Shown: positions 1 to 10,787, numbered from the stretch's first letter. The stretch is 64,000 nt of DNA from Streptomyces qinglanensis (GCF_900111245.1 NZ_FOGO01000020.1:1-64000), one strand, 5' to 3'. Notes: generated by a model from the letters alone, not told the origin. A program made the numbers and translations.

Positions 1-158
1 TAGCATCAGGTAACTGTCGTGCACCTGACGGTAGCAGCGCACCCCGCACCCCACCCACCGACTTCACCAGCGGGAACCGGAGCACAACAATCCCGCCCAG
101 GGAACGAACCCCCACCACGGCACCGGGGAGTCGCCCCGCGGAGAGTCGGCGGCGGGGA

Positions 159-581
159 TCAGCTCCGGGCCACCGCGTGCGGAGCACGCTCCGCGGAGGA
201 GCCCGGGGACGGCTCACCGGCATCGGCCCCCAGCGCCACGATGCGGTTGTCCGCGTCCACGTGCACCACACGCGGCTGCAGGGTGCGGGCCTCGGCGTCG
301 TCGACCTGCGCGTAACTGATCAGGATGACCAGGTCGCCGGGGTGCACCAGGTGGGCGGCGGCACCGTTGATGCCGATGACGCCCGAGCCCGGTTCGCCCT
401 CGATGACATAGGTCTCCAGCCGGGCGCCGTTGGTGATGTCGACGATGTGGACCAGTTCCCCGGGGAGCAGGTCGGCGGCGGACATCAACTCCGCGTCGAT
501 CGTGACCGAGCCGACGTAGTGCAGGTCGGCCTGGGTCACGGTGGCGCGGTGGATCTTGGACTTGAACATGGTGCGCAGCAT
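159..581 (-). CDS. panD: Aspartate 1-decarboxylase (pyruvoyl enzyme)
   Basis: Makes beta-alanine from L-aspartate for pantothenate and CoA synthesis in the cytoplasm. The 140-residue product has the PanD N-terminus MLRTMFKSKIHRA and the self-cleavage site YVGSVT, where Gly24-Ser25 is cut to create the pyruvoyl cofactor on Ser25. The length fits the family (about 125-140). The start is the ATG giving MLRT, with GGAG about 10 nt upstream; an upstream ATG in frame would add 16 residues without family similarity. No other pantothenate gene is adjacent. The C-terminal 15 residues are Ser/Glu/Ala-rich and probably disordered. Confidence 0.95.
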   Translation of the reverse strand: MLRTMFKSKIHRATVTQADLHYVGSVTIDAELMSAADLLPGELVHIVDITNGARLETYVIEGEPGSGVIGINGAAAHLVHPGDLVILISYAQVDDAEARTLQPRVVHVDADNRIVALGADAGEPSPGSSAERAPHAVARS

Positions 582-752
582 GGCGTCACTCCAGGATGTG
601 TGCTCCCTGCCCGCAGCACCGCAGGTCAAGGGCGTTCCGTGGTCGAGTCGGGTTCAGGGTACTACGCGGTAAGGGCAGAGCGCCCGGCTGCCGAGCGCCC
701 GGCAGCGACAACATCAGGCCGCACAGCGCCCGGCGCCAGGGCCGGGCCGCGG

Positions 753-1793
753 CTACGCCGAGTCCCGGACCACCAGCTCCGGGGCGAAGATTTCGGAGGC
801 CGGCTCGGTGCGGTCGCCGCGGATGTGCTCGTCCAGCAGGCGTGCCATCGCCGCGGCCATCTGCTCGACGGGTTGGCGCACGGTGGTCAGCGGGGGGCGG
901 CAGGTGACGGCGGCGCTGGAGTCGTCGAGGCCGACGACCGCGACGTCCTGCGGGATACGCCGGTCCCGCTCCCGCAGCACCTCGCAGGCGCCCTGCGCCA
1001 TCAGGTCGTTCGCGGCGAACACTCCGTCCAGGTCCGGGTGCTCGTCCAGCAGGGCCGCCATGGCCGTTCTGCCGCTGTCGAGCGTGAAGGCGCCCTCGGC
1101 CACCGGGACGCTGGGGTGCCCGCGGCGGGCCATCGTGCGGCGGAAACCGGCGAGCCGCTCCTGGCTCGCGGCGACGGCCAGCGGCCCGGCGATCGTGACG
1201 CTGCGGCGGCAGCCGCGGGCCAGCAGCCGCTCGGCGGCCAGGTGTCCGCCGTCCCGGTGGGCGAGGTCGACGCAACTGAGCGGGAGCGGCCGGGCCGGGC
1301 GGGCGAAGAGGACAGCGGGCAGCTCCGCCTCGGCGAGCAGCGGCGGCAGCGCGTCCTCGGCGTGGGTGGAGACCACCAGCGCGCCGTCCGCGCGGCCCTG
1401 GCGCAGGTAGGCCACGACGTCCCGGCGGGCCTCCGGGGTCTCCGCGAACATCAGGACCGGGTACATCGAGCGCGGGCGCAGATAGCCGGTGACGCCCGCC
1501 ACCACGCGGCCGAAGAACGGGTCGGAGAACACCCGGGAGGCGAAGGCGTCCTGTGCCTCGTCGGAGAGGTCCCCGGCGCCGGAGACCACGAGGGCGACCG
1601 TTTCGGTGCGCCGGGTCACCAGGGAGCGGGCGGCCCGGTTGGGCGCGTATCCGGTGCGTGCGACGGCCCGCCGGACCAGGTCCTGGATGGCCGGATCCAC
1701 GTTGCGGACGCCGTTGACGACGCGGGAGACCGTCGCACGGGAGACTCCCGCCTCCCGTGCGACGTCCTCCAGGGTCGGAGCCCGGCTGCTCAT
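753..1793 (-). CDS. LacI/GalR-family transcriptional regulator
   Basis: 346-residue sugar-responsive DNA-binding protein. Residues about 6-28 form the LacI helix-turn-helix and hinge (TLEDVAREAGVSRATVSRVV). The rest is a periplasmic-binding-protein-like effector domain, with the conserved FAANDLMAQGA and VAVVGLDD stretches. The ATG giving MSSRAPT is chosen because it places the helix-turn-helix at the N-terminus as usual; a longer frame upstream is low complexity. It lies downstream of and parallel to a secreted glycoside hydrolase gene, and its own upstream region carries an AGCGCT-centred operator also found before the hydrolase and beta-helix genes. It is probably the autoregulated local repressor. 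The inducer cannot be read from sequence, but a sugar released by the neighbouring enzymes is likely. Confidence 0.9.
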   Translation of the reverse strand: MSSRAPTLEDVAREAGVSRATVSRVVNGVRNVDPAIQDLVRRAVARTGYAPNRAARSLVTRRTETVALVVSGAGDLSDEAQDAFASRVFSDPFFGRVVAGVTGYLRPRSMYPVLMFAETPEARRDVVAYLRQGRADGALVVSTHAEDALPPLLAEAELPAVLFARPARPLPLSCVDLAHRDGGHLAAERLLARGCRRSVTIAGPLAVAASQERLAGFRRTMARRGHPSVPVAEGAFTLDSGRTAMAALLDEHPDLDGVFAANDLMAQGACEVLRERDRRIPQDVAVVGLDDSSAAVTCRPPLTTVRQPVEQMAAAMARLLDEHIRGDRTEPASEIFAPELVVRDSA

Positions 1794-1826
1794 GCCCGGC
1801 ACCCTAGCGGCGGAGGCGGCTGCCGT

Positions 1827-1840
1827 ATAGAGCGCTCTCC
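1827..1840. promoter_or_regulatory. Putative LacI-family operator (autoregulatory)
   Basis: The site reads ATAGAGCGCTCTCC on the + strand, with a palindromic core GAGCGCTC at 1830-1837. It is centred 40 nt upstream of the LacI-type regulator start. LacI-family operators usually have a central CG flanked by inverted half-sites, as here. The same AGCGCT core lies at 4825-4838 and 5085-5098. Binding is inferred. Confidence 0.55.
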
Positions 1841-1943
1841 AGATGTCGCCGGCCGGGCCCGGTACGGTCCGCGGCTGCGGAGCCGCTGCGGAGCCGTACC
1901 CGCGGCACGCACCGGCCCGCACGGGCGCTGCTGCCGCCCCGGC

Positions 1944-3770
1944 TCAGGTGTAGACGCCGAACTCGTAGAGCGAGTAGCCCCAGCCGGTGCCGCGCTGCGT
2001 CCCGTGGACGCGGACGTAGCGGCCGGTGCCGGAGACGTCGAGGTCGTCGACTCCGCCGTCGCCTCCGGTGACCTCGCGTACGGTGCGCCAGTTCCGGCCG
2101 TCGTCGGAGGTCTGGACGGTGTACTCCGTCGCGTAGGAGGTCTCCCAGACGAGTTGCACGTGCCGGAACGCGGTGCGGGCGCCGAGGTCGACGCTCAGCC
2201 ACTGCGGGTCGCTCCAGTCGCTCGCCCAGCGGGTGGTGAGGTCGCCGTCCACGGCGTCGGCGGCGGTGCAGGGGCAGTCGCCGCCGCCCTGCTGCTCCGA
2301 GGAGGCCGTCGCGGGAGCGCCGAGGGCGGCGTTGGTGCCGTCGACGTCCGGCGGGACGACGCGCACGGAGCGGGACTCCACACCGACGTTGCCCTTGCCG
2401 TCCGTGGCCTTGACGTACATCTTCCACACGCCGGGGCGGTCGGGTGCGGTGACCCGGAGCCGGCCGCCGCCGAGGCCGGTGGCGGGCAGCGGAGTCAGCT
2501 CGTTGCTCTCGTCGAGATACTTGCTGTTGCTGAGCACCTCGTAGGAGAGCGGATCGCCGTCCGGGTCGGTCGCCCGCACCGACAGGGTCAGTTCGCCGCC
2601 CGCCAGCACCCGGGAGGGGTCGCCCTCGACGGACATCGCGGAGAGGACCGGCGGGGTGTTGTCGGCCTCGGTGGCGGCGCCGTAGGCCCGTTTGACGGCG
2701 TAGTAGGAGAGCCGCTTCTGACCGGCGGGCAGCAGGTTGAACCAGATGCCGCCGAAGTCGTACTCGGTGCCGTAGTGGAACATCGTCGCGCCCAGCGCCA
2801 CGCCCCGGTGTCCGGTCACGCAGTCCCACGCCGCGGTGTAGCCCTCCGCCTTGGCCTGGTCGGTGGGTTCCTCGGGGATGCCGTTGGCATCGTCGGGGAC
2901 CTCCCACTCGCCGGGCGGGCCGGTCTCGGTGACGATGTAGGGCTTGGTGTAGCCGCCCTGTGCCCAGGTGGACCGGATGCCGCACACGTCCTGGTAGGCG
3001 TTGACCGCGTACAGGTCCAGATCGGGTGCGTTCTCCTTGTAGTACGGCCAGGCGCCGGTCCACGCGTCGGTGGAGGTGACCGGGTGGTCCGGGTCGACGG
3101 CGTGGATCCGCACGGCGACCTCGTTGACGAAGGAGGTGTAGGCGGCGCGCTGCGCTTCGAGCGCGTCGCCGCTGTAGCAGTTCTGCAGCCCGAGCACGGA
3201 CTCGTTGCCGACGTTCCACATGAGCACGCCGGGGTGGTCCTTGTACGCGTCGACCCAGCGGGTGAACTCCTCCAGCATGCTGCTCTTGTAGCCGTCGTCG
3301 GTCACGTAGTCCACGCAGCCGCCGCTGCCGGGGCCGCCGCCGGGCTGGAGCCAGAATCCGGCGATCACTCTGATGTCGTTGGCCGCCGCCGCGTCCAGCA
3401 GCGGCTTGCTGGTGGCGTCGGTGCCCCAGGTGCGGATCGTGTTGACGCCCATGGAGCGCAGGTCGGGCAGATACTTCCCGGCGTCGGAGGCGGCTGGCCC
3501 CCAGGTGAGGCCCTTGACCTGGTAGGGGCTGCCGTCCACGGTCAACTGCCAGTCGCCCTGGCTGCCGGTCACCTCGACGACGCTGCCCGCGGCCTGCGCC
3601 GGCTGCGCGGGCAGCGCGAGCGCTCCGGCGGCCAGCGCCCCGGCGACGAGGGGTGCCGCGAGACGGCGAGCGAGGGGCGCCGGGACGAGACGGCGGACGA
3701 GGGGCGCCGGGTGGAGACGGCGGACGAGAGGTGCCGCCCGGCGGCGGGTGCGGGTGCGGGGTCCGGTCAT
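1944..3770 (-). CDS. Secreted glycoside hydrolase (clan GH-A TIM barrel) with C-terminal F5/8-type CBM
   Basis: 608 residues. A signal peptide (about 1-61) ends in LALPAQPAQA. A TIM-barrel hydrolase domain follows (about 65-360) with the acid/base motif WNVGNE (Glu190) and a second catalytic Glu in VTETGPPGEW (Glu282), typical of clan GH-A (GH2/GH5-like). Then come an Ig/cadherin-like segment (about 370-460) and a discoidin/CBM32-like domain (about 465-608, ending YSLYEFGVYT). It presumably cleaves a beta-linked polysaccharide outside the cell; the substrate is not predictable. Its start overlaps the DUF1996 stop by 4 nt (ATGA), so the pair is translationally coupled. The signal-peptide n-region is unusually long (about 40 residues) because of an Arg-rich repeat. 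Confidence 0.85.
   Translation of the reverse strand: MTGPRTRTRRRAAPLVRRLHPAPLVRRLVPAPLARRLAAPLVAGALAAGALALPAQPAQAAGSVVEVTGSQGDWQLTVDGSPYQVKGLTWGPAASDAGKYLPDLRSMGVNTIRTWGTDATSKPLLDAAAANDIRVIAGFWLQPGGGPGSGGCVDYVTDDGYKSSMLEEFTRWVDAYKDHPGVLMWNVGNESVLGLQNCYSGDALEAQRAAYTSFVNEVAVRIHAVDPDHPVTSTDAWTGAWPYYKENAPDLDLYAVNAYQDVCGIRSTWAQGGYTKPYIVTETGPPGEWEVPDDANGIPEEPTDQAKAEGYTAAWDCVTGHRGVALGATMFHYGTEYDFGGIWFNLLPAGQKRLSYYAVKRAYGAATEADNTPPVLSAMSVEGDPSRVLAGGELTLSVRATDPDGDPLSYEVLSNSKYLDESNELTPLPATGLGGGRLRVTAPDRPGVWKMYVKATDGKGNVGVESRSVRVVPPDVDGTNAALGAPATASSEQQGGGDCPCTAADAVDGDLTTRWASDWSDPQWLSVDLGARTAFRHVQLVWETSYATEYTVQTSDDGRNWRTVREVTGGDGGVDDLDVSGTGRYVRVHGTQRGTGWGYSLYEFGVYT
3655..3732. repeat. Short tandem repeat in the signal-peptide coding region
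   Basis: Three imperfect units of about 27 nt encode PAPLVRRLH, PAPLVRRLV and PAPLARRLA near the N-terminus of the glycoside hydrolase. They lengthen the basic n-region of the signal peptide. Confidence 0.6.
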
Positions 3771-4759
3771 GGTGCGGCCACCCCCGCGGGCAGTTCGTAG
3801 TCCTCGTTCAGGGCCGCGCCTTCCTCGGGATGTGTCTGGTCGTAGCCGCGTGCGTCGCACTGGAGGCCGCCGACGATGCAGTGGTCGACCAGGGCGGCGA
3901 GGGTGGCGTCGTCCCAGGCGTTGAAGAAGTCGTAGTGGAACGAGTAGCTCGGGCCGCTGGCCAGCCGCGCGGCGGAGAGGTCTCCGTTGACGGGGAAGGC
4001 CATCTTGAACTCGATCATCGGCAGCGCGACCGGATGGCCGGCGGGGCAGACGTTGTCGTTCGTGCCCTCCTTGACCACCGGGTAGGCCATGTGGCTGCGG
4101 TGGTCGGCGGAGTCGAGGGAGGAGCCGTCCCAGCAGCTCGGGGCCTGGAGGCGGATGTTGAGCTGCACGTCGGCGCGGTCGGGGCAGTCGGTGGGGAACT
4201 CGGTGTTGAAGTAGCTGTCCCCGCACTCCCAGCCCTCGACGTATCCGGGGTGGTCGCGGAAGTCCTGCGGGCTCTGCGCCGGGCTGCCCACGACGAACCG
4301 CAGCCCCTCGGGGAACGGGCGGACGCTGGTGTAGTCGGTGACACCGGCCTTGTAGTAGATCGTCTGCGGGCCGACCGGCAGGATCGGCCGGTCGCCGTCG
4401 AAGAGGGTGGGCATCCAGTAGGCCGACTTGTCGCCGGGCGCCTTGCAGGTGGTGCTGCCCGCGTCGAGCGAGGCGGGGGTGCTGTCGGCGTCGGTCGTGG
4501 TGTTGCCCATGAAGGTGTGGTTGTGGGACGCGCCGGGCTGCCCGGGGAAGACGATCGGATCGTCCGGACCGGTGTGGCTGACCGCGCAGTTGGCCTGGAA
4601 CTCGTGGAAGTAGCGGTGCGGCGGCTGCGCCGCGGCGGTCCCGGCCCCGGTGCCGGTTCCGGCTTCGGACGCGGTCGCGGACGCGGACGCGCCGAGTGCC
4701 GCCAGCAGTGACGCGACCACGAGCAGCGTTCCCGAGCGGTACGTCGATCTCCGTGCCAT
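3767..4759 (-). CDS. Secreted DUF1996 family protein
   Basis: 330 residues. A signal peptide (about 1-30; hydrophobic core TLLVVASLLAALGASASA) precedes a DUF1996-like domain with the recognisable elements FQANCAVSHTGPDDPIVFPG, ASHNHTFMGN and MIEFKMAFPV. Many Cys, His and aromatic residues suggest a disulfide-stabilised extracellular fold, perhaps metal-binding. DUF1996 proteins occur in fungi and actinomycetes, often near carbohydrate-active enzymes, but have no established reaction. First gene of a two-gene operon with the hydrolase (ATGA overlap). A LacI-type operator lies about 72 nt upstream. The ATG giving MARRSTYRS has AGGAG upstream. Confidence 0.85.
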   Translation of the reverse strand: MARRSTYRSGTLLVVASLLAALGASASATASEAGTGTGAGTAAAQPPHRYFHEFQANCAVSHTGPDDPIVFPGQPGASHNHTFMGNTTTDADSTPASLDAGSTTCKAPGDKSAYWMPTLFDGDRPILPVGPQTIYYKAGVTDYTSVRPFPEGLRFVVGSPAQSPQDFRDHPGYVEGWECGDSYFNTEFPTDCPDRADVQLNIRLQAPSCWDGSSLDSADHRSHMAYPVVKEGTNDNVCPAGHPVALPMIEFKMAFPVNGDLSAARLASGPSYSFHYDFFNAWDDATLAALVDHCIVGGLQCDARGYDQTHPEEGAALNEDYELPAGVAAP

Positions 4760-4824
4760 GGAGCCCTCCTGAAGGTGAGGGGTGGGGGGGCGGCGCGGCG
4801 AGCGGGCCGTCGCGCCGATGGATC

Positions 4825-4838
4825 GGAAAGCGCTCTCC
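4825..4838. promoter_or_regulatory. Putative LacI-family operator upstream of the DUF1996-hydrolase operon
   Basis: GGAAAGCGCTCTCC is an imperfect 14-bp palindrome (one mismatched pair) centred about 72 nt before the DUF1996 start. It shares the AGCGCT core with the sites at 1827 and 5085. The rest of the 379-bp divergent intergenic region (4760-5138) shows no other clear element. Confidence 0.6.
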
Positions 4839-5084
4839 CGGTCCGGAGTGTTGAGGCACGCGGCAGAGGTGTCAAGGAAGTGAACCAAAGGATCAGCAGC
4901 CTGCCCGCTCCGCGCACTTCGCCGCAGCAGCCCTTCCAAGCCCTTCCCGCACGTCGCTACAGGTCAGCCGCGAACTCCGGGCCCACAGGGCCGACATGGG
5001 CGACGAACGGCACCGGCCGGAAGGCGCCAGCATTCCGTCACAACTCTTGACGTCCTGTACACACGGATGAACCATTCAGCGGCG

Positions 5085-5098
5085 AGAGAGCGCTCCCT
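5085..5098. promoter_or_regulatory. Putative LacI-family operator upstream of the beta-helix gene
   Basis: AGAGAGCGCTCCCT is a 14-bp imperfect palindrome (one mismatched pair) centred 47 nt before the beta-helix gene ATG. It matches the core of the two other sites in this block, which suggests common control by the regulator at 753-1793. Confidence 0.6.
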
Positions 5099-5138
5099 CA
5101 CCCCCCATCGTTCATCTGATGAACAAGGAGAAGCGCCC

Positions 5139-6989
5139 ATGCCCCCTTCCTCCGACAGTTCCTCCGACAGTTCCGCCGCCCGTTCCTCCGACACGTCTTC
5201 CACCGGCCCCGTGCCCGGCCGCCGTACCGTCCTCGGGGCCGCCGCGGCCGCCGTCCCCACGGCGCTCGTCGGCATGTCCGCACCCGCCTCGGCCGCCCCG
5301 GCACAGCGGCCGCGGCCGACGCACGCCCACCGCGCCCAGGACCTGCCCGGCGGCGGCGACCTCGGCCCCAACGTCATCGTGTTCGACCCCTCGACGCCCG
5401 GCATCCAGGCGAAGCTGGACGAGATCTTCCGGCAACAGGAGTCCGCGCAGTTCGGCAGCGGCCGCTACGCGCTGCTGTTCAAGCCCGGCACCTACCACGG
5501 ACTCAACGCGCAGCTCGGCTTCTACACCTCGATCGCCGGACTGGGGCTGTCCCCCGACGACACCACCATCAACGGCGATGTGACCGTGGACGCCGGGTGG
5601 TTCGACGGGAACGCCACCCAGAACTTCTGGCGCTCGGCGGAGAATCTCGCGCTCGTCCCGGTCAGCGGCACCAACCGGTGGGCCGTCGCGCAGGCCGCGC
5701 CGTTCCGTCGGATGCATGTCCGCGGCGGTCTCAACCTCTCCCCGGACGGCTACGGCTGGGCCAGCGGCGGCTACATCGCCGACAGCCGGATCGACGGCCA
5801 GGTCGGACCGTACTCCCAGCAGCAGTGGTACACCCGGGACAGCGCGGTGGGCGGCTGGCTCAACGGCGTCTGGAACATGGTCTTCTCCGGCGTCGAGGGC
5901 GCTCCGGGGCAGAGCTTCCCCGACCCGCCCTACACCACGCTGGACACGACGCCGATCTCGCGCGAGAAGCCGTTCCTCTACCTCGACGGCGCCGACTACC
6001 GGGTCTTCCTGCCGGAGAAGCGGACCGCGGCACGCGGTGTCACCTGGGGCAGCGGCACTCCGCGCGGCACCTCGCTGCCGCTGTCCCAGTTCTACGTCGC
6101 ACGGCCCGGCGACTCGGCGGCCATCCTCGACCAGGCGCTCGGCCAAGGGCTGCACCTGCTGCTGACGCCGGGTGTCTACCATCTCGACCAGCCGCTGAAG
6201 GTCGAGCGGGCCGGGACGGTCGTGCTGGGCCTGGGCTACGCGACCCTGGTGCCCGACGGGGGCACCACCGCGGTGCGCGTCGCCGACGTGGACGGGGTGC
6301 GGCTGGCCGGGTTCCTGGTCGACGCCGGGCCCACCAACTCCGAGACGTTGGTGGAGATCGGGCCGCAGGGCGCCTCCGCGGACCACTCCGCGAACCCGAT
6401 CACGGTGCAGGACGTGTTCGTCCGCATCGGCGGCAGCGGCGCGGGCAAGGCCACCACCAGCATCGTCGTCAACAGCCGGCACACCCTCGTGGACCACACC
6501 TGGGTGTGGCGGGCCGACCACGGCACCGGCGTCGGCTGGGAGACGAACCGGGCCGACTACGGCGTCGTCGTCAACGGCGACGACGTGCTGGCGACCGGGC
6601 TGTTCGTGGAGCACTTCAACAAGTACGACGTGCAGTGGAACGGCGAGCGCGGCCGCACGATCTTCTTCCAGAACGAGAAGGCGTACGACGCGCCGGACCA
6701 GGCCGCCATCCAGAACGGTTCGATCAAGGGCTACGCCGCCTACAAGGTCGCCGACTCGGTCACCTCGCACGAGGCGTGGGGCCTGGGCAGCTACTGCTAC
6801 TACAACGTGGACCCGACGATCGTCCAGCACCACGGCTTCGCCGCCCCGCACACCTCCGGGGTGACGTTCCACGACGTGCTGGTGGTCTCGCTGGGCGGCA
6901 ACGGCCAGTACGAGCGCGTCATCAACGACACCGGCTCGCCCACCTCGGGGACGTCGACCACGCCCTCCACGGTGGTCTCCTACCCCTGA
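5139..6989 (+). CDS. Tat-exported right-handed beta-helix (pectate-lyase-like fold) protein
   Basis: 616 residues. A Ser/Asp-rich n-region leads to the twin-arginine motif GRRTVLG (Arg28-Arg29), a hydrophobic stretch and a cleavage-like APASAAPA, so export by Tat is likely. The mature part has repeated short beta-strand turns (LFKPGTYHGLNAQLGF, LLTPGVYHLDQPLKVE, VVNSRHTLVDHTWVWRADHG) typical of pectin-lyase-like solenoids. Streptomyces homologues are often annotated 'adenylyl cyclase', but no cyclase catalytic motif is visible. The ATG at 5139 is chosen because AAGGAG sits 8 nt upstream. It is divergent from the DUF1996-hydrolase operon and shares its operator, so a role in polysaccharide handling is inferred. 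It ends before a bidirectional palindrome facing tuf. Confidence 0.8.
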   Translation: MPPSSDSSSDSSAARSSDTSSTGPVPGRRTVLGAAAAAVPTALVGMSAPASAAPAQRPRPTHAHRAQDLPGGGDLGPNVIVFDPSTPGIQAKLDEIFRQQESAQFGSGRYALLFKPGTYHGLNAQLGFYTSIAGLGLSPDDTTINGDVTVDAGWFDGNATQNFWRSAENLALVPVSGTNRWAVAQAAPFRRMHVRGGLNLSPDGYGWASGGYIADSRIDGQVGPYSQQQWYTRDSAVGGWLNGVWNMVFSGVEGAPGQSFPDPPYTTLDTTPISREKPFLYLDGADYRVFLPEKRTAARGVTWGSGTPRGTSLPLSQFYVARPGDSAAILDQALGQGLHLLLTPGVYHLDQPLKVERAGTVVLGLGYATLVPDGGTTAVRVADVDGVRLAGFLVDAGPTNSETLVEIGPQGASADHSANPITVQDVFVRIGGSGAGKATTSIVVNSRHTLVDHTWVWRADHGTGVGWETNRADYGVVVNGDDVLATGLFVEHFNKYDVQWNGERGRTIFFQNEKAYDAPDQAAIQNGSIKGYAAYKVADSVTSHEAWGLGSYCYYNVDPTIVQHHGFAAPHTSGVTFHDVLVVSLGGNGQYERVINDTGSPTSGTSTTPSTVVSYP

Positions 6990-7062
6990 TCCGGGCGGGA
7001 CACCGTCCCGCCGGCCGCGCGCGGGCTCTCCGAGGCACCGTCCGTCCCGCGTCCATGCATGC

Positions 7063-7102
7063 GAGAGGGCCCGTACGGCAGTACTGCCGTACGGGCCCTC
7101 TC
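7063..7102. terminator. Bidirectional terminator, perfect 40-bp palindrome
   Basis: Two perfectly complementary 20-nt arms abut without spacer (first arm GAGAGGGCCCGTACGGCAGT). It lies between the convergent beta-helix gene and tuf, so it can stop transcription from both sides. There is no T-tract, which is usual in high-GC actinomycetes. Confidence 0.75.
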
Positions 7103-7182
7103 ATCAGCCGAAGCCGATACGCCGGCCGGAGCCGGCTGTCAGCCGAAGCCGGGATGCGCCGGGCGGACCCGGCGCGGCGAGG

Positions 7183-8376
7183 TCACTTGGAGATCTTGGT
7201 GACCTGGCCGGCGCCCACGGTGCGGCCACCCTCACGGATGGCGAACTTGAGGCCCTCTTCCATGGCGACGGGCTGGATGAGCTGGACGCTCATCTCGGTG
7301 TTGTCGCCCGGCATGACCATCTCGGTGCCCTCGGGGAGGGTCACCACGCCGGTCACGTCGGTGGTGCGGAAGTAGAACTGCGGGCGGTAGTTGTTGAAGA
7401 ACGGGGTGTGGCGACCGCCCTCGTCCTTCGACAGGATGTACGCCTGCGCCTCGAACTCCGTGTGCGGGGTGACCGAGCCCGGCTTGATGATGACCTGGCC
7501 GCGCTCGACGTCCTCGCGCTTGATGCCGCGGAGCAGCAGACCGACGTTCTCACCGGCCTGGCCCTCGTCCAGCAGCTTCCGGAACATCTCGATGCCGGTG
7601 ACCGTGGTCGAGGTCTTGGTGTCCTTGATGCCGATGATGTCGACGTTCTCGTTCACCTTCAGCACACCGCGCTCGATACGGCCGGTGACGACCGTGCCGC
7701 GGCCGGTGATGGTGAAGACGTCCTCGATCGGCATCAGGAACGGCTTGTCGGTGTCGCGCTCCGGGGCCGGGATGGCCTCGTCGACAGCCGCCATGAGCTT
7801 GACGACGGAGTCGCCCCACTCCTTGTCGCCCTCCAGCGCCTTGAGCGCGGAGACCTTGACGACCGGAACCTCGTCGCCCGGGAACTCGTACTCCGAGAGC
7901 AGCTCACGGACCTCGAGCTCGACGAGCTCCATGATCTCCTCGTCGTCCACCATGTCGGCCTTGTTCAGGGCGACGACGATGTACGGAACGCCGACCTGGC
8001 GGGCCAGGAGCACGTGCTCCTTGGTCTGCGGCATCGGGCCGTCGGTGGCGGCGACCACGAGGATGGCGCCGTCCATCTGGGCGGCACCGGTGATCATGTT
8101 CTTGATGTAGTCCGCGTGACCCGGGCAGTCGACGTGGGCGTAGTGACGGTTCTCCGTCTGGTACTCGACGTGCGCGATGGAGATGGTGATACCGCGCTGG
8201 CGCTCTTCCGGCGCCTTGTCGATGTTCTCGAAGGCCGAAGCCTGGTTCAGCTCCGGGTACGCGTCGTGCAGCACCTTGGTGATCGCCGCGGTAAGAGTGG
8301 TCTTGCCGTGGTCGATGTGACCGATGGTGCCGATGTTGACGTGCGGCTTAGTCCGCTCGAACTTCGCCTTCGCCAC
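7183..8376 (-). CDS. tuf: Elongation factor Tu
   Basis: 397-residue GTPase that brings aminoacyl-tRNA to the ribosome. GTP-binding motifs are intact: GHIDHGKT (19-26), DCPGH and NKAD. Domains 2 and 3 follow, with ITGRGTVVTGRIERG and the C-terminal REGGRTVGAGQVTKISK. The residues around the elfamycin-binding surface look wild type. Last gene of the rpsL-rpsG-fusA-tuf unit. A 248-nt gap containing a hairpin separates it from fusA, so an additional tuf promoter there is possible. ATG start with AGGAGG about 7 nt upstream. Confidence 0.98.
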   Translation of the reverse strand: MAKAKFERTKPHVNIGTIGHIDHGKTTLTAAITKVLHDAYPELNQASAFENIDKAPEERQRGITISIAHVEYQTENRHYAHVDCPGHADYIKNMITGAAQMDGAILVVAATDGPMPQTKEHVLLARQVGVPYIVVALNKADMVDDEEIMELVELEVRELLSEYEFPGDEVPVVKVSALKALEGDKEWGDSVVKLMAAVDEAIPAPERDTDKPFLMPIEDVFTITGRGTVVTGRIERGVLKVNENVDIIGIKDTKTSTTVTGIEMFRKLLDEGQAGENVGLLLRGIKREDVERGQVIIKPGSVTPHTEFEAQAYILSKDEGGRHTPFFNNYRPQFYFRTTDVTGVVTLPEGTEMVMPGDNTEMSVQLIQPVAMEEGLKFAIREGGRTVGAGQVTKISK

Positions 8377-8582
8377 TGGGGTCCTCCTGTGGACTGGTGC
8401 TGTACACCCTCCACGTTTTGCGGAGGGGTTCAGGTGGTCGTACCGAACCGGTCAGGACCCCGAGGGGGATGCCCTTGACCTGTTCGCTTGGGTGGGCCGG
8501 CGGCCGGGGCGCCCCGGCACAGTCCGCTTCGGCGACCGAGCGATCTGTACCGGAGTGCCCCGAATGCCTTTGCTCCAGCCTA

Positions 8583-8613
8583 AGGGGTGAGGACGGGTGT
8601 CCTCCTCGCCCCT
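8583..8613 (-). terminator. Hairpin downstream of fusA
   Basis: AGGGGTGAGGAC and GTCCTCCTCGCCCCT pair around a GGGT loop with a small bulge, just after the fusA stop. It could attenuate read-through between fusA and tuf. Confidence 0.5.
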
Positions 8614-8624
8614 GGACGAGTGGG

Positions 8625-10748
<2,124 letters not shown>

Positions 10749-10787
10749 AAGGCTTCAGTCTTCTCTCGGTCTCGATGGGGGTAGCGA

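Noticed and set aside
177..3800. A 1207-residue open frame on the + strand opposite panD, the LacI gene and the hydrolase
   Set aside because: GC-rich antisense shadow. The minus-strand genes have family motifs, ribosome sites and domain order, while this frame has only Gly/Arg/Val-rich low-complexity sequence.
5139..6989. Adenylyl cyclase, the label often attached to homologues of the beta-helix protein
   Set aside because: No cyclase nucleotide- or metal-binding motif is visible; the strand pattern fits a pectate-lyase-like solenoid.
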